A stretch of DNA of 8,237 nt from an uncultured Lachnospiraceae bacterium. Its GTDB lineage: Bacteria; Bacillota; Clostridia; Lachnospirales; Lachnospiraceae. The stretch is taken from NCBI GenBank assembly GCA_944376975.1, contig CALWEE010000066.1, forward strand, positions 1-8,237, given 5' to 3'. Positions 1 to 6,690 of this stretch are shown here, in pieces (within the stretch, counting starts at the first letter, position 1; each line of letters starts with the position of its first letter). A model generated the notes under the pieces. That model saw only the letters and a list, made by a program, of their open reading frames with translations, had not been told where the DNA came from and did not search any database. The position numbers and the translations under genes were made by a program.

Positions 1-1575
1 AGCGAGGAAGCCACCGGAACGGTGATGAACGGAGAGTCCTTCACTTATACGGCTCCGGCCGAGATCGAACAGAACGGCACGATCTATCAGCTGGCGAGCG
101 CCGATACGCTGCTCATCCATTATGGACAGGGCACATACAGATTTACTTATAAACCATATAACCCCGATGCCAAACTGGCGACCGTGACTTACGCGGACGA
201 GAAGGGCAACGTGCTCCAGACCGTCTCCGGATATGTGGGATTTTATGACGAGCAGGACCTTGTCTTCAACATTCCGGGTACGCTGACCATTGACAATCGT
301 TCCTATACGAAGGTGGATCTGGTCAACCAGATCACTGTGAACTTTGACAGTCCCCAGCTGAACTATACGGTAACCTACCGGGCCGACGACGCGGTCAACA
401 CCGATCCTTATTCGGTGCGCGTCCAGTACGTGGACAGCGCCACCGGCAGCGTGATCGGCGAAGATTTCCTGACTGTTACGGCTGACGATATCAAGGCGGA
501 CGCGGTGATAGCGTTCACGGTTCCCGCTGAGATCCAGACGACCAGCGCGGGCGCGGTAACCTACTACAGCCTGGCGGATGGCGAGACCGGCGTGATCGAG
601 CACAGCGCGTCCGCTTACGGCACAGCCTATACGGTTTCCTACAGCCAGATCGGCGCCGATGAACCTTATACCTGGTCGATACGCCTGATCGACACCGAGA
701 CAGGCAGCGTGATCCGCACAGATGACAAGACCGTCGATCCGGGCACGAGCGCGGTTTATGAACCGGAAACCCAGATCGAGGTGAACGGTACGGCTTACGT
801 ACTGGATCCGGGCATGAGCAACCGTTACGTACACGAATACGCGGACAGCAGCCGCATCCTCTACGTATACTACAACGAAGAAGGCAGCCCGGCGCTTCAG
901 GACTATGACCTGACCATCCGCTACCGCAGCGTGACGACCGACGAAGTGATCTTCGAGACGACCCAGACCGCTTCAGCGACCGAGGCCAGCGTGATCGCGG
1001 CTCCGGAAAACTATACGGTGGGCGATACGGAATACGTGAAGCTTCAGGGCCAGGACGATGTGGACCATGAATTTTATTCACCCCAGCGGACTTATACGAT
1101 CTACTATAGAGACGTCAACGATATCCAGAATGCCGACACCGTTGTGACGGAAGAACAGATCATCACCACGGTTGAGCCGGTATATGTAGATGAAGAAGAG
1201 ATCGTGGAAGTCGCCGAAGAAGGCACGGAAGCGGCCGAAGAAGAAGCGGCGGCGCCGGCGGGCACGACTACCGTCCTTGCCAACGAGGAGACCGGCGAAG
1301 TGACCACGCTGACCGATGAAGGCGTTCCGTTGGCCAACCAGGATCTGGACGGCGAAGACGCCGAAGACGGAAGCGGCGCGGAAGAAGAAACGACCGCTCC
1401 CGCGGCGGAAGGCGCCGACGAGACCGTCACCCTGGAAGATGAAAGCGTTCCGTTAGCCAGCCAGGATCTGGCCAAAGAAAGCGGTACATCCTACACTCTG
1501 TGGATCGTACTCGGGGCAGCGGCGGTGATCATCGTGGCAGGCGTCGCGGTATTCGTAAAGACAAGAACAAAATGA
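1..1575 (+). CDS. Repeat-containing surface protein, membrane anchored (5' end outside window)
   Basis: The frame is open from base 1, so this is the C-terminal 524 residues of a longer protein and the ATG at 22 is probably internal. It shows about five degenerate, Tyr/Thr/Val-rich beta-type repeats of roughly 75-100 residues. They begin near bases 1, 181, 412, 667 and 904 and are recognisable by openings such as VQYVDSATGSVIG and IRLIDTETGSVI and endings such as YTVSYS or YTIYYRD. This resembles MucBP-like adhesin repeats; the family assignment is inference. Bases 1126-1490 encode an acidic Glu/Ala/Thr linker with a doubled motif, VPLANQDL (1324-1347) and VPLASQDL (1447-1470). One hydrophobic helix (about 1495-1557) and a short basic tail, KTRTK, follow. 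That layout is a cell-surface anchor, but no LPXTG-type sortase motif precedes the helix, so it is probably held by the transmembrane segment. Likely role: extracellular adhesion or cell-wall association. The exact ligand is unknown. Confidence 0.85.
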   Translation, partial: SEEATGTVMNGESFTYTAPAEIEQNGTIYQLASADTLLIHYGQGTYRFTYKPYNPDAKLATVTYADEKGNVLQTVSGYVGFYDEQDLVFNIPGTLTIDNRSYTKVDLVNQITVNFDSPQLNYTVTYRADDAVNTDPYSVRVQYVDSATGSVIGEDFLTVTADDIKADAVIAFTVPAEIQTTSAGAVTYYSLADGETGVIEHSASAYGTAYTVSYSQIGADEPYTWSIRLIDTETGSVIRTDDKTVDPGTSAVYEPETQIEVNGTAYVLDPGMSNRYVHEYADSSRILYVYYNEEGSPALQDYDLTIRYRSVTTDEVIFETTQTASATEASVIAAPENYTVGDTEYVKLQGQDDVDHEFYSPQRTYTIYYRDVNDIQNADTVVTEEQIITTVEPVYVDEEEIVEVAEEGTEAAEEEAAAPAGTTTVLANEETGEVTTLTDEGVPLANQDLDGEDAEDGSGAEEETTAPAAEGADETVTLEDESVPLASQDLAKESGTSYTLWIVLGAAAVIIVAGVAVFVKTRTK

Positions 1576-1601
1576 TCATCCGGTAAATACCGGTAAGTGG
1601 G

Positions 1602-1629
1602 GAGCCGCTTTACGCGGCTCTCTTTTTTG
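1602..1629 (+). terminator. Intrinsic terminator of the surface protein gene
   Basis: A perfect 7-bp stem, GAGCCGC (1602-1608) with GCGGCTC (1614-1620), encloses a 5-nt loop and is followed directly by TCTTTTTTG. It lies 27 bases past the stop codon of the surface protein gene, which fits a Rho-independent terminator separating that gene from degV. Confidence 0.9.
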
Positions 1630-1653
1630 TCGTAAAGAAAAAACGTTTGGCTA

Positions 1654-1682
1654 TTTAAAAACCGGAAGATCATTGATATAAT
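1654..1682 (+). promoter_or_regulatory. Sigma-A-type promoter for degV
   Basis: A consensus -10 TATAAT (1677-1682) sits 17 bases after TTTAAA (1654-1659), a 4/6 match to the -35 consensus. It lies between the upstream terminator and degV and predicts a start near 1689, giving a leader of about 44 nt. Confidence 0.7.
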
Positions 1683-1732
1683 GGATGATAACGACATATT
1701 GACCCGCGTCTGGGAGAAAGCAGGGATTTTAC

Positions 1733-2653
1733 ATGAAGTTTCAGATCGTCAGCGACAGTTCACTGGATCTGCCGGAAGAAAAAGTCCGGGAGATGGGGAT
1801 ACAGGTGGTCCCCTTTTACGTGTCTTTTGACGGGGAAAAGTATCTCCGGGAAGGAAAAGATATAAAAATCCGTGATTTTTATCAATATATGGTGGAGCAT
1901 CCGGACGTGTATCCGAAAACGTCCATGCCGTCTTACAATGATTACAGGGACGTCCTCGAGCCTTACGCGGCTGCCGGCCAGCCGGTCTTATGCGTCTGTC
2001 TCAACGCGCTTTTCAGCGGCTCCTACCAGGTGGCCTGCAACGCCCGGGGCGATCTTCTGGAGGCGTATCCGGGCGCCCGCGTCGAAGTGCTGGATTCCCG
2101 GCTGGCGACGGTGCTGGAGGGGCTTCTCGTGGAAGAAGCGGTGAAGATGCGGGATATGGACTACGATCTGGATAAAGCGCTGGAACTTTTAAAACCGCTG
2201 CGGGATACGGGGCAGATCTTTTTTACGACCAACGACCTGGCTTATCTGTACCACGGCGGGCGCATCGGCCACGCGGCCAGTTCCATCGGGACGGTGCTGC
2301 GCATCAAGCCGCTGATCCAGTATAAAGACCGGGAGCTGTATTCCGCCGGCCTTTGCCGGGGAAGAAAACATTCGCTGGAACAGGTGCTGGAACGCATGAA
2401 GCATTTCGTGGAGGAAAAGCGTCTGGATATGAGCCGGTACCATATGGGCATCGCCTGCGGCTGGGACGAGGCGGAATTTCTTCCCTTCAAGGAAAAAGCC
2501 TTCGCCATCATGAAAGATTTCGGCTATAAAGAGGAAGACTGGGAAGTGAGCCGGGTCGGCGTGACGATCGGCGTCCACACCGGGCCGTCCCCCATCGGCG
2601 TAGGCTGGCTGAAACGCTGGTCCCGGGAGGAAGAAGCGGGCGAAAAGGCTTGA
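1733..2653 (+). CDS. DegV family protein (fatty-acid binding)
   Basis: The 306-residue product has the usual length and motifs of the DegV family. The N-terminus carries SDSSLDLP (residues 7-14), followed by TSMPS (63-67), SGSYQ (95-99), a DSR turn (121-123), YHGGRIG (173-179) leading into a LRIKPLI segment, and the C-terminal IGVHTGPSPIGVG (279-291). DegV proteins bind one long-chain fatty acid between two alpha/beta domains. In Firmicutes, FakB-type members present fatty acids to the kinase FakA. No fakA-like gene is present here, so a FakB role is only possible. The start ATG follows AGGGA (1722-1726) at a 6-nt spacing. The gene has its own promoter. No terminator follows it, and the TGA overlaps a candidate promoter for the mgtE leader. 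Cytoplasmic; no signal peptide or membrane segment. Confidence 0.93.
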   Translation: MKFQIVSDSSLDLPEEKVREMGIQVVPFYVSFDGEKYLREGKDIKIRDFYQYMVEHPDVYPKTSMPSYNDYRDVLEPYAAAGQPVLCVCLNALFSGSYQVACNARGDLLEAYPGARVEVLDSRLATVLEGLLVEEAVKMRDMDYDLDKALELLKPLRDTGQIFFTTNDLAYLYHGGRIGHAASSIGTVLRIKPLIQYKDRELYSAGLCRGRKHSLEQVLERMKHFVEEKRLDMSRYHMGIACGWDEAEFLPFKEKAFAIMKDFGYKEEDWEVSRVGVTIGVHTGPSPIGVGWLKRWSREEEAGEKA

Positions 2654-2678
2654 CGGGACAGACGATTTATGATAGAAG
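2650..2678 (+). promoter_or_regulatory. Candidate promoter of the M-box/mgtE leader
   Basis: TTGACG (2650-2655, 5/6) overlaps the degV stop codon and is followed after 17 bases by TAGAAG (2673-2678, 4/6). The predicted start near 2685 would place the M-box at the very 5' end of the transcript, as expected for this riboswitch. A competing TATGAT at 2668-2673 has no well-spaced -35, so the assignment is tentative. Confidence 0.4.
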
Positions 2679-2697
2679 TAATATGTAAACACGATAC

Positions 2698-2838
2698 AGT
2701 CGGTAGGTGAGGCTACCACAGGGATACGGGTTGCTGCCGGTCATAGGTGGAGACACTTTTGATCAGGTCAACAGTCTTCGTCGCTTTTTAAGGCGTAGAA
2801 TAATGTAATTACAGGCCCTGTGAAGCTAAAGCTTGAAC
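2698..2838 (+). promoter_or_regulatory. M-box (ykoK) magnesium riboswitch
   Basis: The sequence carries the conserved blocks of the M-box class in order: TAGGTGAGGCT (2704-2714), GGATACGGGTTGCTGCC (2722-2738), GGTCAACAG (2766-2774) and GAAGCTAAAGCT (2822-2833). CACAGGG (2717-2723) pairs perfectly with CCCTGTG (2816-2822), which closes the aptamer core at the position expected for the class. M-box RNAs sense Mg2+ directly and usually switch off Mg2+ transporter genes when the ion is abundant. Here an intrinsic terminator lies 18 bases beyond the aptamer and mgtE lies downstream, so transcription attenuation is the likely mechanism. Confidence 0.95.
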
Positions 2839-2856
2839 GAATGATACGCAAGGACG

Positions 2857-2895
2857 ATCCATATCATAGTTTGGGCTGTGATATGGATTTTTGTT
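2857..2895 (+). terminator. Riboswitch-controlled intrinsic terminator
   Basis: ATCCATATCA (2857-2866) pairs perfectly with TGATATGGAT (2879-2888) across a 12-nt loop and runs into TTTTTGTTCTTT. Its position just after the M-box, and well before mgtE, marks it as the expression platform that stops transcription at high Mg2+. It could also end read-through from degV, which has no terminator of its own. Confidence 0.88.
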
Positions 2896-2901
2896 CTTTC
2901 A

Positions 2902-2934
2902 CGGGAAGGCACCGGAAAGCCCGGCGCTTTCCCG
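2902..2934 (+). other. Strong hairpin of unknown role in the mgtE leader
   Basis: CGGGAAGGC (2902-2910) pairs with GCTTTCCCG (2926-2934), including one G-U pair. After one A/C mismatch, CCGG (2912-2915) pairs with CCGG (2921-2924) around the loop AAAGC. That gives 13 pairs, mostly G-C. There is no T tract behind it, so it is not an ordinary terminator. It begins a few bases after the riboswitch terminator's T tract and ends 18 bases before a strong ribosome binding site. It could stabilise the mRNA 5' end, mark a processing site or pause polymerase; the sequence does not decide. Confidence 0.6.
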
Positions 2935-2968
2935 CGGCAAGTACTTTTGGACGGGAGGTGGCAAGTCA

Positions 2969-3067
2969 ATGGCAGGTGACAGTAAAAGTCACGGAAAAAC
3001 GACACACGATGACCGACACGACAGCAGTCCGGATGCCTTGCGGCCTCCGGGAAGCCGAAAGCGCTGA
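2969..3067 (+). CDS. Possible 32-residue leader peptide ahead of mgtE
   Basis: An ATG at 2969 is preceded by GGGAGGTG (2953-2960), one of the strongest Shine-Dalgarno matches in the window, at a usable 8-nt spacing. The frame runs 32 codons to TGA. The peptide is hydrophilic, with a THDDRHD cluster (residues 12-18) that could bind metal and a Pro-Pro-Gly near its basic C-terminus, ALRPPGSRKR. A short hairpin (CCGGA at 3029-3033 with TCCGG at 3046-3050, plus inner GCC/GGC) lies over the Pro-Pro codons. It sits after the riboswitch terminator and ends 66 bases before mgtE, in the same frame but separated by stops. Proline-rich leader peptides such as enterobacterial mgtL control Mg2+ transporters; that comparison is analogy, not homology. 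No family is recognised. It could be chance. Confidence 0.4.
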   Translation: MAGDSKSHGKTTHDDRHDSSPDALRPPGSRKR

Positions 3068-3133
3068 CCGAAAGGCGACATCAAGGTTCATCGGGCAGAC
3101 TGTCCATTTTGACAACGATGGGAGAGGATGCAG

Positions 3134-4537
3134 ATGAAAAGACTGGAATTTATCAACACACAGGTAGCTGAAGAGATCGCGAAACTCATCCATGAAGATC
3201 TGGATAAAAAAGATTTCCTCCAGCGGCTGGACGACTATCATGATTACGACATCGCCCACGCCCTTCCGAGCCTGACCATGGAGGAACGGCTTAAACTGTA
3301 CCGGAAACTGGGCGTAGACTGGGTATCCGAGATCTTTCCTTACCTGGAAGAACCTCAGCAGCTGCTCATGGAACTGAAACCGGAGCAGGCGGCCATGATC
3401 ATCGAGGAAATGGATTCGGACGAGGCGGCCGAGATCCTTAAGGAAGTGGACGCCGAGCGGCGTAAAGAGCTGGCCGGCTTCCTGAGCGAGGAGACACGGG
3501 ACGAGATCCGTCTGCTGGATTCTTACGATGAAGACGAGATCGGCAGCTACATGACGACGAATTACGTGGAGATCGAACGGGACTTTACGGTCAAGGAGGC
3601 CATGAAATCCCTGATCCGGCAGACAAAGGACAACGACAATATCGCCACCCTTTACGTGGTGGACGCCAACGGCTTTTTTGAAGGGGCCATCGACCTGAAG
3701 GACCTGATCCTGGCGCGGGCCCAGACGCCGCTTGAAAGCATCATCAGCACGTCCTATCCTTTTGTCCACGACACGGACAACGTGGCCCAGAGCATCAAGT
3801 GGCTGAAGGAATATGAGGAAGATTCCATTCCGGTGCTGGATCGGAAAGGGTATCTGATCGGCGTCATCACCGTTCAGGATGTTGTGGAATTCATGGATGA
3901 AAACACGAAGGAAGTCTACAACAAGCTGGCCGGTATCCAGGAAAGCGACAACGAAGACATGAAAGAGACGCTGGCCCAGAGCATGAAAAAGCGGATGCCC
4001 TGGCTGGTTGTCCTGCTCATCCTCGGCATGGGCGTATCCACTGTCGTGGGGCTTTTTGAAAACGTGGTGGCCCAGGTGGCCCTCCTGGTCAGCTTTCAGT
4101 CGCTGATCCTTGACATGGCGGGAAACGTAGGGACCCAGTCCCTGGCCGTGACGATTCGCGTCCTTATGGATGAGCGCATGGATCTTCGGTCCCGCCTGAA
4201 GCTGATCGTCAAGGAAGTCCGGGTCGGATTCGCCAATGGGATCTTGTTGGGGATCCTTTCGGTGGTGGCCATTGCCGTTTATATCATGGCGGTCAAAGGG
4301 CGGGGCTTCATGTACGCCTTCGCCGTATCCGGATGTGTCGGCGCGGCCCTCGTTGTGGCCATGGCCATATCCAGTTTTGTCGGCACGGCGATCCCTCTGT
4401 TTTTCAATAAGATCCACGTGGACCCGGCGGTGGCTTCCGGTCCGCTGATCACGACGGTGAACGATCTGGTGGCGGTCATTACTTATTATGGCCTGGCCTG
4501 GCTCATGCTGATCCAGATCTTCCACATCGCCGGGTAA
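3134..4537 (+). CDS. mgtE: Magnesium transporter MgtE
   Basis: The 467-residue product is a full-length MgtE channel of the cytoplasmic membrane, which admits Mg2+ and closes when cytosolic Mg2+ is high. The acidic helical MgtE_N domain spans about residues 15-117 and two CBS domains about 135-197 and 198-256. A connecting plug helix (about 257-285) follows, then roughly five membrane segments from residue 288 on. Family signatures are DMAGNVGTQS (327-336) and DPAVASGPLITTVND (430-444). The last Asp corresponds to the pore Asp of the family (by motif, not aligned). I chose the ATG at 3134 because GGGAGAGG (3120-3127) lies 6 bases before it; an ATG at 3128 would abut the ribosome binding site. 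The M-box and terminator upstream give Mg2+-dependent control. Two short genes follow in the same direction. Confidence 0.96.
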   Translation: MKRLEFINTQVAEEIAKLIHEDLDKKDFLQRLDDYHDYDIAHALPSLTMEERLKLYRKLGVDWVSEIFPYLEEPQQLLMELKPEQAAMIIEEMDSDEAAEILKEVDAERRKELAGFLSEETRDEIRLLDSYDEDEIGSYMTTNYVEIERDFTVKEAMKSLIRQTKDNDNIATLYVVDANGFFEGAIDLKDLILARAQTPLESIISTSYPFVHDTDNVAQSIKWLKEYEEDSIPVLDRKGYLIGVITVQDVVEFMDENTKEVYNKLAGIQESDNEDMKETLAQSMKKRMPWLVVLLILGMGVSTVVGLFENVVAQVALLVSFQSLILDMAGNVGTQSLAVTIRVLMDERMDLRSRLKLIVKEVRVGFANGILLGILSVVAIAVYIMAVKGRGFMYAFAVSGCVGAALVVAMAISSFVGTAIPLFFNKIHVDPAVASGPLITTVNDLVAVITYYGLAWLMLIQIFHIAG

Positions 4538-4572
4538 TGCCCGGGGCGGCGCGCGGGAAAAGGAGAATGAAG

Positions 4573-4755
4573 ATGAACGGAAAGATCAACTGCGAATTTT
4601 GCGGAAATTATGTATATGATGAAGATTATGGATGTTACATCTGCGAGATGGACCTGGACGAGGACGAAATGGCCCGTTTTATGACCGGGACGTTCCACGA
4701 CTGCCCGTATTTTCAGTACGGCGATGAGTACCGGATCGTGAAAAAACAGATGTGA
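4573..4755 (+). CDS. Small Cys-rich conserved protein (DUF6472-like)
   Basis: This 60-residue acidic, soluble protein has two CxxC pairs (Cys7/Cys10 and Cys21/Cys24) and a fifth Cys at 44 in a DCPYF motif, with a Tyr/Asp-rich stretch between the pairs and a basic end, KKQM. The pattern recalls the uncharacterised DUF6472 family of Lachnospiraceae; that name is from memory and unverified. Two CxxC pairs suggest a zinc ribbon-like site or a redox-active thiol protein; neither is demonstrated. The start at 4573 fits GGAG (4562-4565) at a 7-nt spacing, better than the in-frame ATG at 4567, which nearly touches it. It lies 35 bases after mgtE and 47 before the thioredoxin reductase gene, so co-transcription is likely. 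A thioredoxin reductase neighbour fits a thiol-based role, but this is inference. Confidence 0.85.
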   Translation: MNGKINCEFCGNYVYDEDYGCYICEMDLDEDEMARFMTGTFHDCPYFQYGDEYRIVKKQM

Positions 4756-4802
4756 CCGGGGTTGCCAAAGCCGGGAAAGGTTTTGGCGGAAAGGAGACAA
4801 AA

Positions 4803-5720
4803 ATGTATGATATCGTGATCGTGGGCGCAGGGACAGCCGGATTGTCGGCCGCCATATACGGCGTGCGGGCAGGGAAGACGGTGCTCGTCCTGGAGGCCCT
4901 CACCTATGGCGGGCAGATCGTCAGTTCGGCGGAGGTGGAGAACTATCCGGGCATAGCCCATATATCCGGTTTTGAATTCGCCACCGGACTGTATGAGCAG
5001 GCGAAGGGGCTGGGCGCCGAAGTGCGCTTTCTGGACGTGCTCTCGGTGGAAAAGACGGCGGATCATTTTCAGGTGATCACGGAAGATGGAGCGTTGGAAT
5101 GTCGGGCGGTCATCCTGGCGACCGGCGCGAAAAACCGCCCGCTGGGCGTGGAGCGGGAAGCGATGATGGTCGGGGCCGGCCTTTCCTACTGCGCCACCTG
5201 CGACGGCGCCTTTTTCAGAGACCGGGTGACGGCGGTCGTGGGCGGCGGCAATACCGCGCTGGAGGACGCCCAGTTTCTCAGCGGCTACTGTAAAAAGGTG
5301 TACCTGATCCACAGACGGGACGCGTTCCGGGGCGACGACTGGATGGTCCGAAGCCTTCAGGCGAAGGAAAACGTGGAGTTTGTCCTGGACAGCGTGGTGA
5401 CAGAGCTCCTTGGGGAAACGGCGATCGAAGGCGTCCGTATCCGCAATAAAAAGACGGGAGAGATCAGCGACCTGGCGGTGGACGGCCTGTTTGTCGCCAT
5501 CGGCCAGATGCCGGAAAACAGCCGGTTTAGCCCGCTGGTAGAGCTGGACGCGGGCGGCTATAACCAGGCGGGAGAAGACTGCGAAACAAGCTGCGAAGGC
5601 ATTTTCGCGGCGGGAGACTGCCGGACGAAAACGGTCCGTCAGCTGGCCACCGCGGCGGCGGACGGAGCCGTGGCGGCTCTGGCGGCCTGCCAGTATATCA
5701 ACGAAAAAACCGGGCGATGA
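4803..5720 (+). CDS. trxB: Thioredoxin reductase (NADPH, FAD)
   Basis: The 305-residue product is a typical low-molecular-weight thioredoxin reductase, which moves electrons from NADPH through FAD and a disulfide to thioredoxin in the cytoplasm. Visible elements are the FAD-binding GAGTAG (8-13), GGQ (36-38), VENYPG (45-50), the redox-active CATC (130-133), the NADPH-domain VGGGNTALEDA (146-156), HRRDAFR (170-176) and the FAD-domain GDCRTKTVRQ (271-280). The intact HRR motif points to NADPH rather than ferredoxin or flavin donors used by some clostridial relatives. The start at 4803 follows AAGGAG (4791-4796) by 6 bases; earlier in-frame codons lack such a site. It is the last gene of the mgtE cluster and ends 19 bases before a strong terminator. 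Specificity for thioredoxin over a related disulfide protein cannot be read from sequence alone. Confidence 0.93.
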   Translation: MYDIVIVGAGTAGLSAAIYGVRAGKTVLVLEALTYGGQIVSSAEVENYPGIAHISGFEFATGLYEQAKGLGAEVRFLDVLSVEKTADHFQVITEDGALECRAVILATGAKNRPLGVEREAMMVGAGLSYCATCDGAFFRDRVTAVVGGGNTALEDAQFLSGYCKKVYLIHRRDAFRGDDWMVRSLQAKENVEFVLDSVVTELLGETAIEGVRIRNKKTGEISDLAVDGLFVAIGQMPENSRFSPLVELDAGGYNQAGEDCETSCEGIFAAGDCRTKTVRQLATAAADGAVAALAACQYINEKTGR

Positions 5721-5739
5721 CCCGGCCCATAAACGACAG

Positions 5740-5768
5740 AAAAGGAGCATGCCGGGCATGCTCCTTTT
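5740..5768. terminator. Bidirectional intrinsic terminator between trxB and sdaAA
   Basis: AAAAGGAGCATGC (5740-5752) and GCATGCTCCTTTT (5756-5768) form a perfect 13-bp inverted repeat around a 3-base loop. Each strand carries a T run at its 3' side, so it can end trxB transcription rightward and sdaAA transcription leftward. It lies 19 bases after the trxB stop and 28 bases beyond the sdaAA stop. Confidence 0.93.
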
Positions 5769-5796
5769 AATATGTCCCCGAATGGGGGATCGTTTG

Positions 5797-6678
5797 TCAG
5801 CTGGGAAGTTTCCATTTGACCTTACAGGCTTCGCAGGCGCTGGGCGATGTGGCCATGCCGCCTCTGGCGGTTTCCCGGAGAGCGGAGGGCAGGGACCGGC
5901 CCACGTTGTACATGATGGTGATCGCTTCGTCCAGCGGCGTAACGCTGTGGATGCCGCTCAGGGCGATCTCGGCGCTGATCAGGGCGTTGGACGCGCCCAT
6001 GGCGTTCCGGTTCTGGCAGGGGATCTCCACAAGCCCGCCCACCGGGTCGCAGACAAGACCGAGGATGTTGGTCAGAGCGAAGACAGCCGCGTCCAGACAC
6101 TGGACGGGCGCGCCGCCCATTAATTCCACAACGGCCGCCGCCGCCATGGCGCTGGCGGAGCCCACTTCGGCCTGACAGCCGCCTTCGGCTCCCGCGGTGG
6201 TGGCGTTGCGGGTGATCAGATAGCCGACAGCCGCCGCCGTATACAAAGCCTGGATGATCTGTTCATCCGTAAAGTCCATTTCCTCCTGAAGCGCCCGTAA
6301 AACCCCGGGAATGACGCCGGAAGAACCGGCGGTGGGGGCGGCGACGATCAGGCCCATGGACGCGTTGACTTCCAGAACGCCCATGGCATAGGCAATGGCT
6401 TTGGAAACAAGCGGGCCGCATATATTTTTCCCATTTTCCCGCAACGCGTTCAACAGTCGGCTTTCGCCGCCGATCATGCCGCCCATGCCGTAGATCTCTT
6501 CCTTCTGGGCCCTTTCTATGGCCTGCTTCATAATGGAGTAAGCCCGGCGCATCTTCGCGGAGGTCTCCTCAGGACTTTGTTCCAGATCTTCCGTTTCGCG
6601 GATGAACATGGCTTCGGATATTTTCTTTTTTTCTTTATCGCAATATTCCAGCAGTTCGCGCGCAGTCGCAAAATTCAT
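5797..6678 (-). CDS. sdaAA: L-serine ammonia-lyase, iron-sulfur-dependent, alpha subunit
   Basis: The 293-residue product is the catalytic alpha chain of the two-subunit serine dehydratase, which converts L-serine to pyruvate and ammonia using a [4Fe-4S] cluster. Conserved features are APTAGSSG (114-121), TAGAEGGCQAEVGSASAMAAA (about 161-181) and CDPVGGLVEIPCQNRNAMG (210-228). Cys168, Cys210 and Cys221 match the three cluster-binding cysteines of the family. The C-terminus has two more cysteines, in ACEACKVKWK (281-290); in single-chain relatives a C-terminal Cys reaches the active site, but whether these do is unknown. The start at 6678 is set by GGAGGG (minus strand, 6690-6685), whose upstream edge abuts the sdaAB stop codon, so the two genes are probably translationally linked (12-nt gap). 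The cluster makes the enzyme oxygen-sensitive, in line with an anaerobic host. Confidence 0.96.
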   Translation of the reverse strand: MNFATARELLEYCDKEKKKISEAMFIRETEDLEQSPEETSAKMRRAYSIMKQAIERAQKEEIYGMGGMIGGESRLLNALRENGKNICGPLVSKAIAYAMGVLEVNASMGLIVAAPTAGSSGVIPGVLRALQEEMDFTDEQIIQALYTAAAVGYLITRNATTAGAEGGCQAEVGSASAMAAAAVVELMGGAPVQCLDAAVFALTNILGLVCDPVGGLVEIPCQNRNAMGASNALISAEIALSGIHSVTPLDEAITIMYNVGRSLPSALRETARGGMATSPSACEACKVKWKLPS

Positions 6679-6690
6679 AACATTCCCTCC

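Noticed and set aside
2820..3137. 105-codon plus-strand frame across the mgtE leader
   Set aside because: It begins with GTG inside the M-box core, runs through the terminator and the hairpin, and has no ribosome binding site.
2966..4525. 519-codon minus-strand open frame opposite mgtE
   Set aside because: It lies antisense to an unmistakable mgtE, has a His/Asp/Gln-rich shadow composition and no ribosome binding site or known motif.
4530..4544. Terminator at the end of mgtE
   Set aside because: The CCGGG/CCCGG hairpin over the stop codon has only 5 pairs and no T tract behind it.
4713..5759. 348-codon minus-strand frame opposite trxB
   Set aside because: It is antisense to a complete thioredoxin reductase gene and begins inside the bidirectional terminator.
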